A DNA stretch of 64,000 bases from Paenibacillus monticola (GCF_009664975.1 NZ_WJXB01000001.1:682001-746000); one strand, 5' to 3'; shown: positions 26,295 to 34,366, numbered from the stretch's first letter. Translations and numbers: made by a program. The notes: generated from the letters alone by a model not told the origin.

Positions 26295-27515
26295 TCATGG
26301 GGCAATCGATGGGGCAATTTTGATGTTTTTTGGATTAAGACTTTCAAGTTTATCGACTACCTCCCGGTTAATAATATCGGACTCATGAGTATATTCCGCG
26401 CTCATATCCAACTTAGCATGACGGAGCCGTTCCTGGATTGTCTTAAGATCGGAACCGGATTCCCGTAGTAGCATACCGGCAGTGTGCCGGAGGCCGTGCA
26501 ACTTGACGTGCTGAAGCTCATGCTTTTGCAGGAAGCGCCGCCATGTCAATGTAGGGGTTGTTGGGTAGTAGGGAAGACCGTTCCCACCATGGAACAAATA
26601 TTGCTTGTCTGCACCCTTCCACTTCTTGCACTGTAGCTTCTCCTTACGCCAGATTCGCTCCAATCGCTTTAATTCCTCCATGTACCACGCGGGCATTCCC
26701 ACCCAGCCCTCGCTGGACTCTGTTTTTACTTCACCTACGATTGTATTGCCGTCCTCATCTAGGGTAATCTGCTTGTCGATCCAGATCGCTCGTCGGTCGT
26801 GAGACACATCTTTCCACTCCACCGCCAGCAGTTCACCACGCCTGAAGCCGCCAAGCATACAACCTGTAAAGTATAGCCGCCAATTGACAGGGAGCTTGTA
26901 GAGGGCAATCAGGAGCTGCTCAACCTCAGCCCAGGAATAGTGCTTCTTCCGGCTACGGATCTGTTTGCGTTCCCGCTTGCTTTGACCGGGCCGCTTTACC
27001 CCGTCTATAGGGTTGAAGGATATAACCCCCCAGTCTGCCGCTGCATCAAAGATAGATTTGGCTGCTTTATAGATATTGAGCTTTGTGTTAGTTGCAAGCG
27101 GCTCTCCATTTTTTTGATTAGTCAACTCCGCAAAGTAGGTAACCAGGTGAAGCGTCGTGATCTTGTCCAGGCGAGTATCCCCAAAGGCGTCCATAAGACG
27201 GGTCTCAACGATAGCCATTGTGTTTTTTACCGTATATCCACCCATGTTTTGATCGGCATACCCCTTTTTCCATTTAGGCACAAAATCTCTGAAGGTCAGC
27301 TTACTATCTTTCCCCTTACCAGGGAGAAGACCTGATTCCACAGTATCCGTCCATTTCGCCAACTCCAGCGTGAGCCAGCGCTCTGCTTTCGTGTGTGATC
27401 GGACGATTTCTGCTGGAATCACAACTACTGTAGATTTTTTGGGGCGGTTGACCTTTGACGGGTCGCGCGCCACCAGTTTGTACTTGTTCCCTCCTAGATG
27501 TTCTGTCCAGGGCAT
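26295..27515 (-). CDS. int: phage tyrosine integrase
   Basis: A 406-residue site-specific recombinase. It has an AP2-like arm-binding N-terminus, a SAM-like core-binding domain (about 75-170) and a catalytic domain with Arg near 224 (GGFRRGEL), HGLRHT near 340, LRHA and the nucleophile Tyr near 374 (SAEYTHES). It catalyses integration into and excision from tRNA-Gly. The ATG follows GTGAGGATGG. It is transcribed leftward, downstream of the repressor region. Confidence 0.95.
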   Translation of the reverse strand: MPWTEHLGGNKYKLVARDPSKVNRPKKSTVVVIPAEIVRSHTKAERWLTLELAKWTDTVESGLLPGKGKDSKLTFRDFVPKWKKGYADQNMGGYTVKNTMAIVETRLMDAFGDTRLDKITTLHLVTYFAELTNQKNGEPLATNTKLNIYKAAKSIFDAAADWGVISFNPIDGVKRPGQSKRERKQIRSRKKHYSWAEVEQLLIALYKLPVNWRLYFTGCMLGGFRRGELLAVEWKDVSHDRRAIWIDKQITLDEDGNTIVGEVKTESSEGWVGMPAWYMEELKRLERIWRKEKLQCKKWKGADKQYLFHGGNGLPYYPTTPTLTWRRFLQKHELQHVKLHGLRHTAGMLLRESGSDLKTIQERLRHAKLDMSAEYTHESDIINREVVDKLESLNPKNIKIAPSIAP

Positions 27516-27574
27516 CCTATTTCACCATCCTCACATATGCTATAACGACTTTTCGTTTCACTTTTGTAATACAA
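27494..27574 (-). CDS. possible 26-residue leader ORF overlapping the integrase start
   Basis: A TTG codon 10 bases after a strong AAAGGAGGTGAT opens a 26-codon frame (MYYKSETKSRYSICEDGEIG...) that ends 22 bases inside integrase. It could couple or limit integrase translation. Without relatives to compare it may be chance. Confidence 0.3.
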   Translation of the reverse strand: MYYKSETKSRYSICEDGEIGCPGQNI

Positions 27575-27644
27575 TGTATTTATCACCTCCTTTCAGGAAC
27601 ACATGTTCTGTTTTGTGACCAAAAAAATAGCCTACTATGGATAA

Positions 27645-28043
27645 TTAAAAATTAATCCAATTGCAAGATAAAATATCTAAGGATCTGGTTTGCATTATTA
27701 TTTGTAAATCGGACATTTGAATGACAAACTGCTCAATTTCCGAAAGCTTGAAGTTCGGAGTCAACGGTTCCCCGCGTAGTTTGTTCATTCTCTTTTTTAC
27801 ATATGGAAAATGTATTCCGATATATTCCGGCAGTTCCGTATTAATCATCAATTCAGTATTTAATATAGAAATCCCGAGTGTATCATCATTAATTTCTTCT
27901 TGTGACGTTCGTTCGAAAGGCTGATTAAGGGATATGTAGGCAGTTTCTTTGTTCCAATCGAAACCATTCTCGGGCTTAACAATAAGCCATTTAGGTATCT
28001 CGACTCCCTCGCCGTATCTATAAATTACGCTGAGTCTATACAT
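27645..28043 (-). CDS. unknown protein cotranscribed with the prophage repressor
   Basis: A 132-residue soluble protein with no recognised domain. It is rich in beta-type segments (MYRLSVIYRYG, AYISLNQPF) with a helical C-terminal third. Its start overlaps the repressor stop by eight bases, so it is translated with the repressor and should be made in the lysogen. Genes in this place often give immunity, superinfection exclusion or host benefit; that is inference. HExxH, which would mark an ImmA-type peptidase, is absent. Confidence 0.7.
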   Translation of the reverse strand: MYRLSVIYRYGEGVEIPKWLIVKPENGFDWNKETAYISLNQPFERTSQEEINDDTLGISILNTELMINTELPEYIGIHFPYVKKRMNKLRGEPLTPNFKLSEIEQFVIQMSDLQIIMQTRSLDILSCNWINF

Positions 28044-28686
28044 CGAATTCCACCTTTGTAACCTGCCCTTGGATCATAACTTCATCAATAGGGAAAACCC
28101 TCGGAGGGATGTTTTTATTTGCTGCCTGGAGGATTATGTTATCCCCCTCATAAAAGACTCTCTTCAGTGTTCCCTCATCATCGTTAACAATGACAACCCC
28201 GATCTTCCCATGCTGACAATGCCTCTGTTTTTTAACCAGTACCCGCATGCCCTCGCCTATACCTTCTTCGATCATGCTATCACCTTTGACGATTAGAAAA
28301 AAATACTCCCCGTCCGAAACTGAGTTTTTCGCAACTACCTCATAACCAACAATATCCTCTTGTGCCAAGCTGTTGTATCCTGCTTTGACCTCTCCGTATA
28401 TTGGAATTTGTACCATCTCCACTGTTGTCATGTCGAAATCAAATACTTTAGAAGGATTGTGTGTATCTTCATTTTCTTCACTAGTAAAATAATCAATTTT
28501 TTTACCAAAAAAATCAGCAATCATTTTGAGGGAATCTATTTGGGGATTCTGTGTTTGTCCAGAAAGAATCTTAGTAAGACCGGTATATGATACGCCGGTT
28601 TCCTTAGCTAATTTATATGTACTAACCCCATAAGAATCCATTAATCCCTGAAGCTTTTCGGCAATGCCCAAATTCAAAACCCCCAA
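28036..28686 (-). CDS. prophage CI-like repressor with S24 autoprotease domain
   Basis: A 216-residue regulator. The N-terminal HTH_3 domain (about 10-65, YKLAKETGVSYTGLTKILSG) is followed by a LexA/CI peptidase S24 domain. It has the scissile Ala-Gly in VKAGYN near residue 103, catalytic Ser in GDSM and Lys in GTLKRV. RecA-stimulated self-cleavage would trigger induction. The start is uncertain among TTG codons at 28686 and a few codons inside; the first overlaps the operator palindrome. Confidence 0.9.
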   Translation of the reverse strand: MGVLNLGIAEKLQGLMDSYGVSTYKLAKETGVSYTGLTKILSGQTQNPQIDSLKMIADFFGKKIDYFTSEENEDTHNPSKVFDFDMTTVEMVQIPIYGEVKAGYNSLAQEDIVGYEVVAKNSVSDGEYFFLIVKGDSMIEEGIGEGMRVLVKKQRHCQHGKIGVVIVNDDEGTLKRVFYEGDNIILQAANKNIPPRVFPIDEVMIQGQVTKVEFDV

Positions 28687-28725
28687 CTATTACTCTATTA
28701 AGATATAACTCAATAGAGTAATAGT
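28686..28725. promoter_or_regulatory. operator palindrome at the repressor gene
   Basis: ACTATTACTCTATT and its exact complement AATAGAGTAATAGT flank a 12-base centre that holds TATAACTC. It overlaps the repressor start region, consistent with autoregulation. Confidence 0.65.
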
Positions 28726-28797
28726 AAAACACAAAAGAGAGGTATGTCAAGCATATAAAAGCAAAAGAAAGAAAAAGGGAAGTTTTATAATACTTTT

Positions 28798-28839
28798 GAG
28801 TTATAATGGCATTTGATTATAACACTAAAGAGTTATAAT
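28798..28839. promoter_or_regulatory. early-promoter operators with repeated GAGTTATAAT
   Basis: GAGTTATAAT at 28798-28807 and 28830-28839, with inverted ATTATAAC at 28816-28823 between them. The octamer core GAGTTATA also appears inverted at 28704-28711. TATAAT at 28834-28839 with TTTGAT at 28812 could be the early promoter, so a bound repressor would cover it. Confidence 0.6.
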
Positions 28840-28861
28840 ATCGTTTCAGGAGGTGGTAAAT

Positions 28862-29077
28862 ATGGGGTTGAGAATTGAAGAAAACATGCAGAGGCTTATT
28901 AATAAAAAGAACTGGACAATCTATCGTCTAGCAAAAGAGAGCAACGTTGCTGTATCTGCATTGTATAACATAGGAAAAAAAAGACAAGGTCCATACGCTG
29001 AAACTCTTATCAAATTGGCTGATGCATTGGGCGTAACGGTTGATGAGTTGTTACGCGGAAAGGATGAAAGCGAATGA
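28862..29077 (+). CDS. Cro-like HTH regulator
   Basis: A 71-residue HTH_3 protein (LINKKNWTIYRLAKESNVAVSALYNI ... ALGVTVDELL). It is the first gene of the rightward early operon, divergent from the repressor. ATG 28862 lies seven bases after AGGAGGTGG. It probably competes with the repressor at the shared operators. Confidence 0.85.
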   Translation: MGLRIEENMQRLINKKNWTIYRLAKESNVAVSALYNIGKKRQGPYAETLIKLADALGVTVDELLRGKDESE

Positions 29078-29364
29078 ATACAGTGGATTTAATAACTGCC
29101 ATTAGAGAAGATATAAAGCTAAATCTTCGTGAAGAAGTATTGGCAGAGTTGCAGCCAGAGATACAGCGTCAATTGAGAGCGAACATCTTCGATATGTCAG
29201 ACGCTTGCCAGTATCTCAAAATATCAGATTCCACCCTGCGCAAAATGGTCAAAACCGATGAGGTTCCATATTTCAGGCAACGTGGGCAAATTTTCTTCCG
29301 ACAAATCTCCTTAGATGGATGGGCTGCAAGTCTGGAAAAAAGCAATAAGGAGGGAGTTTCTTGA
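29074..29364 (+). CDS. excisionase-type HTH DNA-binding protein
   Basis: A 96-residue protein. The N-terminal half is helical and the C-terminal half is a MerR-like HTH_17 fold (MSDACQYLKISDSTLRKMVKTDEVPYFRQRGQIFF). It overlaps the previous stop by ATGA. It may direct excision or regulate early genes. Confidence 0.75.
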   Translation: MNTVDLITAIREDIKLNLREEVLAELQPEIQRQLRANIFDMSDACQYLKISDSTLRKMVKTDEVPYFRQRGQIFFRQISLDGWAASLEKSNKEGVS

Positions 29365-29678
29365 CCTTATCAATTATCCCTAATACCCAATACCCAACCA
29401 TACAAGCCAATCAAATTACAATTACAGCAAAAGATCAGACGACAGGCATTACAGCCGAACAGACTTTATCCATTGTTTATAAGGAAAATCAATACGGGAT
29501 TTGGTTGGAAGGCACGGATGAATTCGGAGATTCCCAAGCGATTGTGATTTTCACAAATGAAGGCAGCTGCCGGATGGACGAACTGCTGGCCACTAATCAT
29601 GCAAAGGAGGATGAAAACATTGAAAATGACAGTCAACATCTTGCGCAATGTCTGCGGCTTGTTCTTAGTTCTCCGTGA
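29361..29678 (+). CDS. unknown early phage protein
   Basis: A 105-residue soluble protein with a beta-rich first half and an acidic helical tail. TTG 29361 overlaps the preceding TGA and follows AAGGAGGGA, so it is translationally coupled. No known domain recognised. Confidence 0.6.
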   Translation: MTLSIIPNTQYPTIQANQITITAKDQTTGITAEQTLSIVYKENQYGIWLEGTDEFGDSQAIVIFTNEGSCRMDELLATNHAKEDENIENDSQHLAQCLRLVLSSP

Positions 29679-29955
29679 TCAAGCAGAGGCTGAAGGATTA
29701 ACAAAGGCATATGATAACGCCCAAAAGCAGTACAGTCTCTACCGGGATTTGTTGCTGCAGGCATACGAAAAACGGCCATCCAGATCCTACCCTGGACGGC
29801 CGTCACATTGGAAAATAATTGTTAAGACCAGTTTACCACGGACTGGAGGTGACAGCAACTGTGGCAAAGAGAGCGAAATCCGCAAGACGCACAGAACTGC
29901 GCCAGAATCTTCGCAAGCTATACCTAGACCAATCTGTGTATCTCTTGACGCATAG
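29620..29955 (+). CDS. small unknown phage protein, C-terminus doubtful
   Basis: From TTG 29620 (nine bases after AAAGGAGG) the frame codes a helical stretch (MTVNILRNVCGLFLVLRDQAEAEG ... LYRDLLLQAYEKR). It then runs through a hairpin (29772-29803) and 95 bases of the next gene, giving a low-complexity tail. The first 55 residues look real; the tail may be readthrough after loss of a stop. Confidence 0.45.
   Translation: MKMTVNILRNVCGLFLVLRDQAEAEGLTKAYDNAQKQYSLYRDLLLQAYEKRPSRSYPGRPSHWKIIVKTSLPRTGGDSNCGKESEIRKTHRTAPESSQAIPRPICVSLDA
29772..29803. other. 12-bp hairpin inside an early-operon reading frame
   Basis: ACGGCCATCCAG pairs with CTGGACGGCCGT (one mismatch) around an 8-base loop. No T-run follows. 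It may be an RNA processing or attenuation element. Confidence 0.4.
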
Positions 29956-30067
29956 ACTTCCGTCTACGGCTATCAATTTTAAGATTGCCAAGGCAAAGAG
30001 TGCGCTTGCAGTAGTGGACAAGGCTTCAATATATGTGGAACTGCCAAAGAAGAAGGCGAAGCCATGA
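29861..30067 (+). CDS. small basic phage protein
   Basis: A 68-residue, strongly basic protein (VAKRAKSARRTELRQNLRKLY ... ELPKKKAKP). GTG 29861 follows TGGAGGTGA by eight bases. Its charge suggests nucleic acid binding. Unknown family. Confidence 0.6.
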   Translation: MAKRAKSARRTELRQNLRKLYLDQSVYLLTHRLPSTAINFKIAKAKSALAVVDKASIYVELPKKKAKP

Positions 30068-30471
30068 CGGACGACCAACTGCAGTATTACATCGCGGAGA
30101 TTCAGAAGCAGCGCACACAAGCGGATGCTCTTGGTGAGGACAGCCCTGGTTTGCTTGTTGAAAAGATAACGCTGCTAACTACCGTGCATATGTACATGGG
30201 TCGTGTATCTGCCCAGATGGACGGAGACTATGCGAGGTTATACACCTTGCGGAAAAACACCTACGTAAAGGCTAAGAAGGAAGCTCCACGGGGTGATAAG
30301 ACACTCGCGGCGGAAGAAGCGATTATGAAGCTTCGTGAACTGGAAGATGATGCGTATGAGCGCAAAATGATCTGGCGCAATGAGCTGGATTCAGTCAAAG
30401 AGAAAATCTATGAATTACGAATGCGGGTTCGAATTGAAACACATATAGCAGGAGGTGGGGCAATTGGTTAG
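30064..30471 (+). CDS. unknown helical phage protein
   Basis: A 135-residue protein, almost wholly alpha-helical and charged, with coiled-coil tendency (AAEEAIMKLRELEDDAYERKM ... VKEKIYELRMRVRIE). ATGA overlap with the previous gene. It resembles early-region phage proteins with no assigned role. Confidence 0.65.
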   Translation: MTDDQLQYYIAEIQKQRTQADALGEDSPGLLVEKITLLTTVHMYMGRVSAQMDGDYARLYTLRKNTYVKAKKEAPRGDKTLAAEEAIMKLRELEDDAYERKMIWRNELDSVKEKIYELRMRVRIETHIAGGGAIG

Positions 30472-30847
30472 CTTTGGATTCCATCCGGTGGGCAAACCCA
30501 AGCATAAGCGCGGTAACCGGACACAAGCTCAGGAGACAGCCATCACAGCCAAGGTGGACAAAGAAGTCTACCGCCGTGCCAGTGAGGCTGGATACACATG
30601 TTGTGAACGTTGTGGATGCAGCGTTCCCACGTATCGTTTTGAACGATGCCACATGCTCAATGCTTCTCAGCGGGGTACGGGCAGAGCGCCCTGGAATATC
30701 GTTGTTCTCTGTGCACCCTCTAATGTGGAAGGGACTTGCCACTACTGGGCGGATAAGACGACAGAGGGGCACGACTGGAAAGCAGCGAAACAAGCGGAGC
30801 TATACATTTACTACACAACAGGTGAGGGCAAAAGATTTTGGAAGTAG
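30464..30847 (+). CDS. HNH-type endonuclease
   Basis: A 127-residue protein. A CERCGC zinc knuckle near residue 50, RFERCHMLNASQ (HNH first strand and His), NIVVLC and a final CHYWAD motif match a beta-beta-alpha-metal HNH fold. TTG 30464 is chosen eight bases after GGAGG; an in-frame GTG at 30455 overlaps that site. It may process recombination or replication intermediates. Just after it begins a GTCCC-rich stretch. Confidence 0.7.
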   Translation: MVSFGFHPVGKPKHKRGNRTQAQETAITAKVDKEVYRRASEAGYTCCERCGCSVPTYRFERCHMLNASQRGTGRAPWNIVVLCAPSNVEGTCHYWADKTTEGHDWKAAKQAELYIYYTTGEGKRFWK

Positions 30848-30858
30848 GGCATGTATCG

Positions 30859-30956
30859 CGTCCCCCGGACGTCCCAATAATGTCCCCGGGGACACGTAGG
30901 AGACAAAGCGGGGACAACGTAGTGACGTCCCGATGCTGTCCGAATCATGTCCAGCA
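30859..30956. repeat. GTCCC/GGGAC repeat cluster upstream of the replication gene
   Basis: GTCCC or GGGAC occurs at least six times in 100 bases, including ACGTCCC twice and the perfect 14-base palindrome TGTCCCCGGGGACA at 30881-30894. The same palindrome returns inside the downstream gene at 31370-31383. It is suggestive of initiator binding sites. Confidence 0.6.
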
Positions 30957-30977
30957 GGAGGCGGTGAACACAGTTAA

Positions 30978-32093
30978 ATGTTATGGATAAAGAGCTATCA
31001 GGCCACTGACAGGGACCCCCAAACGAACAAGTTTTGCCGTCTTTCGGGGTTGAATACAATAAATGCAGTCGGTGTTCTACACATCTTTTGGTGGTGGGCA
31101 TTGGACTGGGCACCAGACGGAGACATCAGCAAATACGAGGCCATTGATATTGCCGAGGGCATTCACTTTTCCGGCGACCCGGATGTGCTTTTGTCCGCTC
31201 TCATTGAATCGGGATATGTGGCAAAAACCCTTGAAGGACGCGAGATCGTCAACTGGCAGAACATCGGAGGCCAAGTCATTGAGGGACGGAAAAAGGCGGC
31301 GGCAAAGAAAGCGGAACAACGCGAAAAAGCAAAGGCCAAAAAAACGGCTGAGTTGTTAGCTTCTAGGGCTGTCCCCGGGGACATTCCCGGGACAGAACAG
31401 GGACGTCCCCCCAACGTCCCGGTATATAAAGAATTAGATTTAGAAGTAGAACTATATAAAGAAAAAGATTTAAAGATAAACGGTCATGCAGATCAAAATC
31501 AAAAGTTAGATCAAAATCAAGAACAAAATCCGAAACCCGAACACACCGCTGACAAATCGGCAGCGCCAGACGAGTCCGGAAAAGATGGGAAAAAGGGTCC
31601 AAAAGGGCGGCAAAAGCCCGTATACGAGCCGGATAGCCCGTATATGAAAATGGCGATTTACTTCAAGGGCAAGCTGGACGAGCTGGCCAAAGTGCTGGAA
31701 ATTGATGATTTGGCACCGAAAGCCAATTTGCAGACTTGGGCAGACGATTTCCGCAAGTTGGTGGAGCTGGACAAGCAATCCGATAAGCGGCTGATCGTGG
31801 ACGTCATGGACTGGCTCCCGAAACATGATTTTTGGCGCAAAAATGTGTTAAGTGCAAGTACATTTCGGGACAAATGGACGACGTTGGTTGTTGAAATGCG
31901 CTCTGGAAAGACTGCTACATCGAATAAGGGTTCCGGGGGCCGAAGCGGCAAGCAAACTATTGAAATTGCACATGATGATGGCATAGAGGGTACGCCAACC
32001 CCTGAACAATTCGCCGCAATGATGGCAGAGGCACAGGCATATCAAGATAGAAAGCGGCAGGAAGAAGCTGGACGCCAGGGGATGCGCCAATGA
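30978..32093 (+). CDS. phage replication initiation protein
   Basis: A 371-residue protein. The N-terminal winged-helix-type domain (about 1-100, MLWIKSYQATDRDPQTNKFCRL ... GIHFSGDPDVLLSALIESGYV) is typical of phage replisome organisers. A charged helix and a low-complexity linker (about 130-215) lead to a C-terminal domain (about 215-320, YMKMAIYFKGKLDEL ... DWLPKHDFWRKNVLSA). The linker DNA carries the GTCCC repeats. An in-frame stop just upstream forces ATG 30978, 15 bases from AGGAGG. It probably binds the phage origin and loads helicase. Confidence 0.8.
   Translation: MLWIKSYQATDRDPQTNKFCRLSGLNTINAVGVLHIFWWWALDWAPDGDISKYEAIDIAEGIHFSGDPDVLLSALIESGYVAKTLEGREIVNWQNIGGQVIEGRKKAAAKKAEQREKAKAKKTAELLASRAVPGDIPGTEQGRPPNVPVYKELDLEVELYKEKDLKINGHADQNQKLDQNQEQNPKPEHTADKSAAPDESGKDGKKGPKGRQKPVYEPDSPYMKMAIYFKGKLDELAKVLEIDDLAPKANLQTWADDFRKLVELDKQSDKRLIVDVMDWLPKHDFWRKNVLSASTFRDKWTTLVVEMRSGKTATSNKGSGGRSGKQTIEIAHDDGIEGTPTPEQFAAMMAEAQAYQDRKRQEEAGRQGMRQ
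31370..31426. repeat. second GTCCC/GGGAC cluster within the replication gene
   Basis: TGTCCCCGGGGACA (31370-31383), TTCCCGGGACA, and two ACGTCCC copies within 57 bases, in the region coding the disordered linker. Together with 30859-30956 it forms a candidate replication origin. Confidence 0.6.
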
Positions 32094-32794
32094 CCTACTT
32101 GTTGCGGAGTCCAGGTATACACCGTTGCACCTGTGGCTGGGAGGGCGAGCCCTTGCGAGATAAAAAGTACCCGAAAAAGCCGCCCAGGTGCCCAAAATGC
32201 TCCGAAGAGACTGCACTTATACCTTTACGGGAGATACCCGGATACTGCTTTTGTTGCGGCGCTACATCCGGCAAGCTACTGATTATAGGTCACACAATGT
32301 TACGTGAGTGCCGTAGTTGTGGCGCAAAACTTAATTTAACCACGCTAAAACCGTGGATATGGGAGGTAACAGGAATGAAAGAGGCAATTGACAAAATCAA
32401 GGCGGAAATGGAGCTGGACCAGCACCCACATGTCCAAGTGATCGGCAATTATTTGCTGCAGGTGCTGGAGGTCAACCCAACTGCAGCAGAAAAAATCCTG
32501 GTTGAAGATAAAACCATAGCAAAAGCAATTACTACAATGGCCGAGGAATCAGAAAAAAAAGCTCAGTTGGCCCATAAAGATAAAAGTGGTGAAGTTATTA
32601 AAAATGAGCTTCACATGATTTTCACAAAAACCCAAGCAATCATTATGTACTCAGCCGATCAAGTATTCGACTTTGTTCTAAAATATTTCGGCATCGCGGG
32701 CAGTCCCGCTCCTGTCATACAAGCTGCAGCCGCTCCGACACCCGCCACTCCGTCCAAGGGTAGATTTGATATCTCCCTGGATGATCTGTTGTAA
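32090..32794 (+). CDS. zinc-ribbon protein fused to a PcfK-like domain
   Basis: A 234-residue protein. Residues 1-95 hold two or three zinc knuckles (CTCGW, CPKC, CFCCG, CRSCG). The remainder, from MKEAIDKIKAEMEL, matches the PcfK-like family (HVQVIGNYLLQVLEVNP ... VFDFVLKYFGI) with a disordered AP-rich tail and LDDLL end. A strong internal site, GGGAGGT at 32361-32367, lies seven bases before ATG 32375, so PcfK may also be made alone. ATGA overlap with the initiator gene. The PcfJ gene follows, as on pCF10-type plasmids. Confidence 0.75.
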   Translation: MTYLLRSPGIHRCTCGWEGEPLRDKKYPKKPPRCPKCSEETALIPLREIPGYCFCCGATSGKLLIIGHTMLRECRSCGAKLNLTTLKPWIWEVTGMKEAIDKIKAEMELDQHPHVQVIGNYLLQVLEVNPTAAEKILVEDKTIAKAITTMAEESEKKAQLAHKDKSGEVIKNELHMIFTKTQAIIMYSADQVFDFVLKYFGIAGSPAPVIQAAAAPTPATPSKGRFDISLDDLL

Positions 32795-32809
32795 AGGGGG
32801 AGCGGGACT

Positions 32810-34366
32810 ATGAAGGACCATGAATTTCATGAGCATTTTCCGGATGATGCAACCCCGAAGCTTCTTGATTACATTACGAATACCGTAATGGACTGGAGCC
32901 GCTATCTGTTCACTCATCGGGAAGGCCGTCGCCAGTGGGCTTATTGTACGAACTGCCGGCAGGAGCATCCAACAGATCGGACTTTAAAGCATGGTAAAGA
33001 GGAGCAATGTCCTCATTGTGGATGTTCTGCGACAGTGAAAGCTTCCGGAGTTGGTCGGAAAACGCTGGTAGATCGTGCTTATCTGCTTTGGTACGAGCGC
33101 TCCCAAGTTGATTCTAATATTTTGATAGCGCGAGGATTTTACTGCACAAGAGACTATACCAAGGATTACCGCAAAACGGAAACATATGTGAAGGATATTG
33201 CCCGCTACCTGTTCAAATGGGGCGAAGGTGGAAAGATGAAACACCGCATTCATTGGACCAAGGGCGGCGAATGGTATGACCAGAAGAAGGTTTCCACCGA
33301 AGCGACCAAATCCATGAGCTACACCCCTAGCTACCATATGCAGCAGAAGGACATCAAGAAGGTGGTTAAGGGAACGCCGTTCCAGTATTGTACTTGGGAT
33401 CAATATCCTATGCATGACTATGTGGAAATCTTTGATTTGGCTGCACGGTACTCCTGCATAGAGTTCCTTACAAAATTCGGGTTAGGTCACTTTGTGAGAA
33501 CTAAACTTGAAGGCGGCCAGACTTTTGGGGCAATTAACTGGAATGGAACCACTCCTCAAAAGGTGCTGAGGTTGAATAAGCGGGAAATGAACGAGATAAA
33601 AAAAACCGGAGCGATCGGACTGCAGGCCCTGCGTCATTATCAGATTTGCCGTAAAGATGGGTCAAACCTTTCGTTTACGGAAGCCCGTGATCTTGCTAGT
33701 TTGGTTGACCCACTTCGCAGGGCAGAGTTAGCGGGGATTTTAACCAGCCTAGATAACAGATTTACTGTTGCAGAAATGAAGCGATACTTTATCAAACAGA
33801 TTCGCAATAATCGCTTCCGCTATGAATGGAGGTCTTCGGTGATTCTCGACTATCGCGATTATTTAAGGGAATGCAGGGAACTGGGACTTGATTTAAATCG
33901 CAATGGAGTCGTAATGCCGAATGATCTAGGTCGAATGCATGAATTCACGATGCAACGAATCAAAGCTGTGTCTGATGCGGTAGTCCGGGAGAACATCCGT
34001 ACTCGGTTCAGAAGTCTGAAGCCTATGCGGTTTCAATATAAAGACCTTATATTGTTCCCGGCTCCTTCGGCTGATCAGCTTGTGAGTGAAGGCAAGACGC
34101 TTAGCCATTGCGTAGGCGGGTATGCAAAGAATTACGCCAATGGTGTATGTGACATATACTTCATCCGGCAGAAGCACCAACCGGACAAACCATTCTACAC
34201 AATGGAAGTACAGAAAGGGGCTGTCATGCAATGCAGGGGGTTTAAGAACTGCATCATGACAGACGAAGTGAAAGAATTCGTCGAGATGTTTGAGGAACGG
34301 AGATTGAAAAAGCGTCCGGCCAGCCCAATTAAAAAATCCAATAAACCGCAGGGGGTAGCAGTATGA
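32810..34366 (+). CDS. PcfJ-like protein
   Basis: A 518-residue protein. An N-terminal zinc ribbon (CTNCRQEH ... CPHCGC, about 45-70) precedes a long helical middle. The C-terminal PcfJ signature is SEGKTLSHCVGGYAKNYANG with YTMEVQKGAVMQCRGF. PcfJ and PcfK were named from an enterococcal conjugative plasmid; their biochemical role is not settled. Here they sit in a phage replication operon, so a role in DNA replication or processing is more likely than conjugation. ATG after AAAGGGGGAG. Confidence 0.82.
   Translation: MKDHEFHEHFPDDATPKLLDYITNTVMDWSRYLFTHREGRRQWAYCTNCRQEHPTDRTLKHGKEEQCPHCGCSATVKASGVGRKTLVDRAYLLWYERSQVDSNILIARGFYCTRDYTKDYRKTETYVKDIARYLFKWGEGGKMKHRIHWTKGGEWYDQKKVSTEATKSMSYTPSYHMQQKDIKKVVKGTPFQYCTWDQYPMHDYVEIFDLAARYSCIEFLTKFGLGHFVRTKLEGGQTFGAINWNGTTPQKVLRLNKREMNEIKKTGAIGLQALRHYQICRKDGSNLSFTEARDLASLVDPLRRAELAGILTSLDNRFTVAEMKRYFIKQIRNNRFRYEWRSSVILDYRDYLRECRELGLDLNRNGVVMPNDLGRMHEFTMQRIKAVSDAVVRENIRTRFRSLKPMRFQYKDLILFPAPSADQLVSEGKTLSHCVGGYAKNYANGVCDIYFIRQKHQPDKPFYTMEVQKGAVMQCRGFKNCIMTDEVKEFVEMFEERRLKKRPASPIKKSNKPQGVAV

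Noticed and set aside
30474..30899. 141-codon alternative frame over the HNH gene
   Set aside because: The other frame has the zinc knuckles, HNH pattern and a proper ribosome site.
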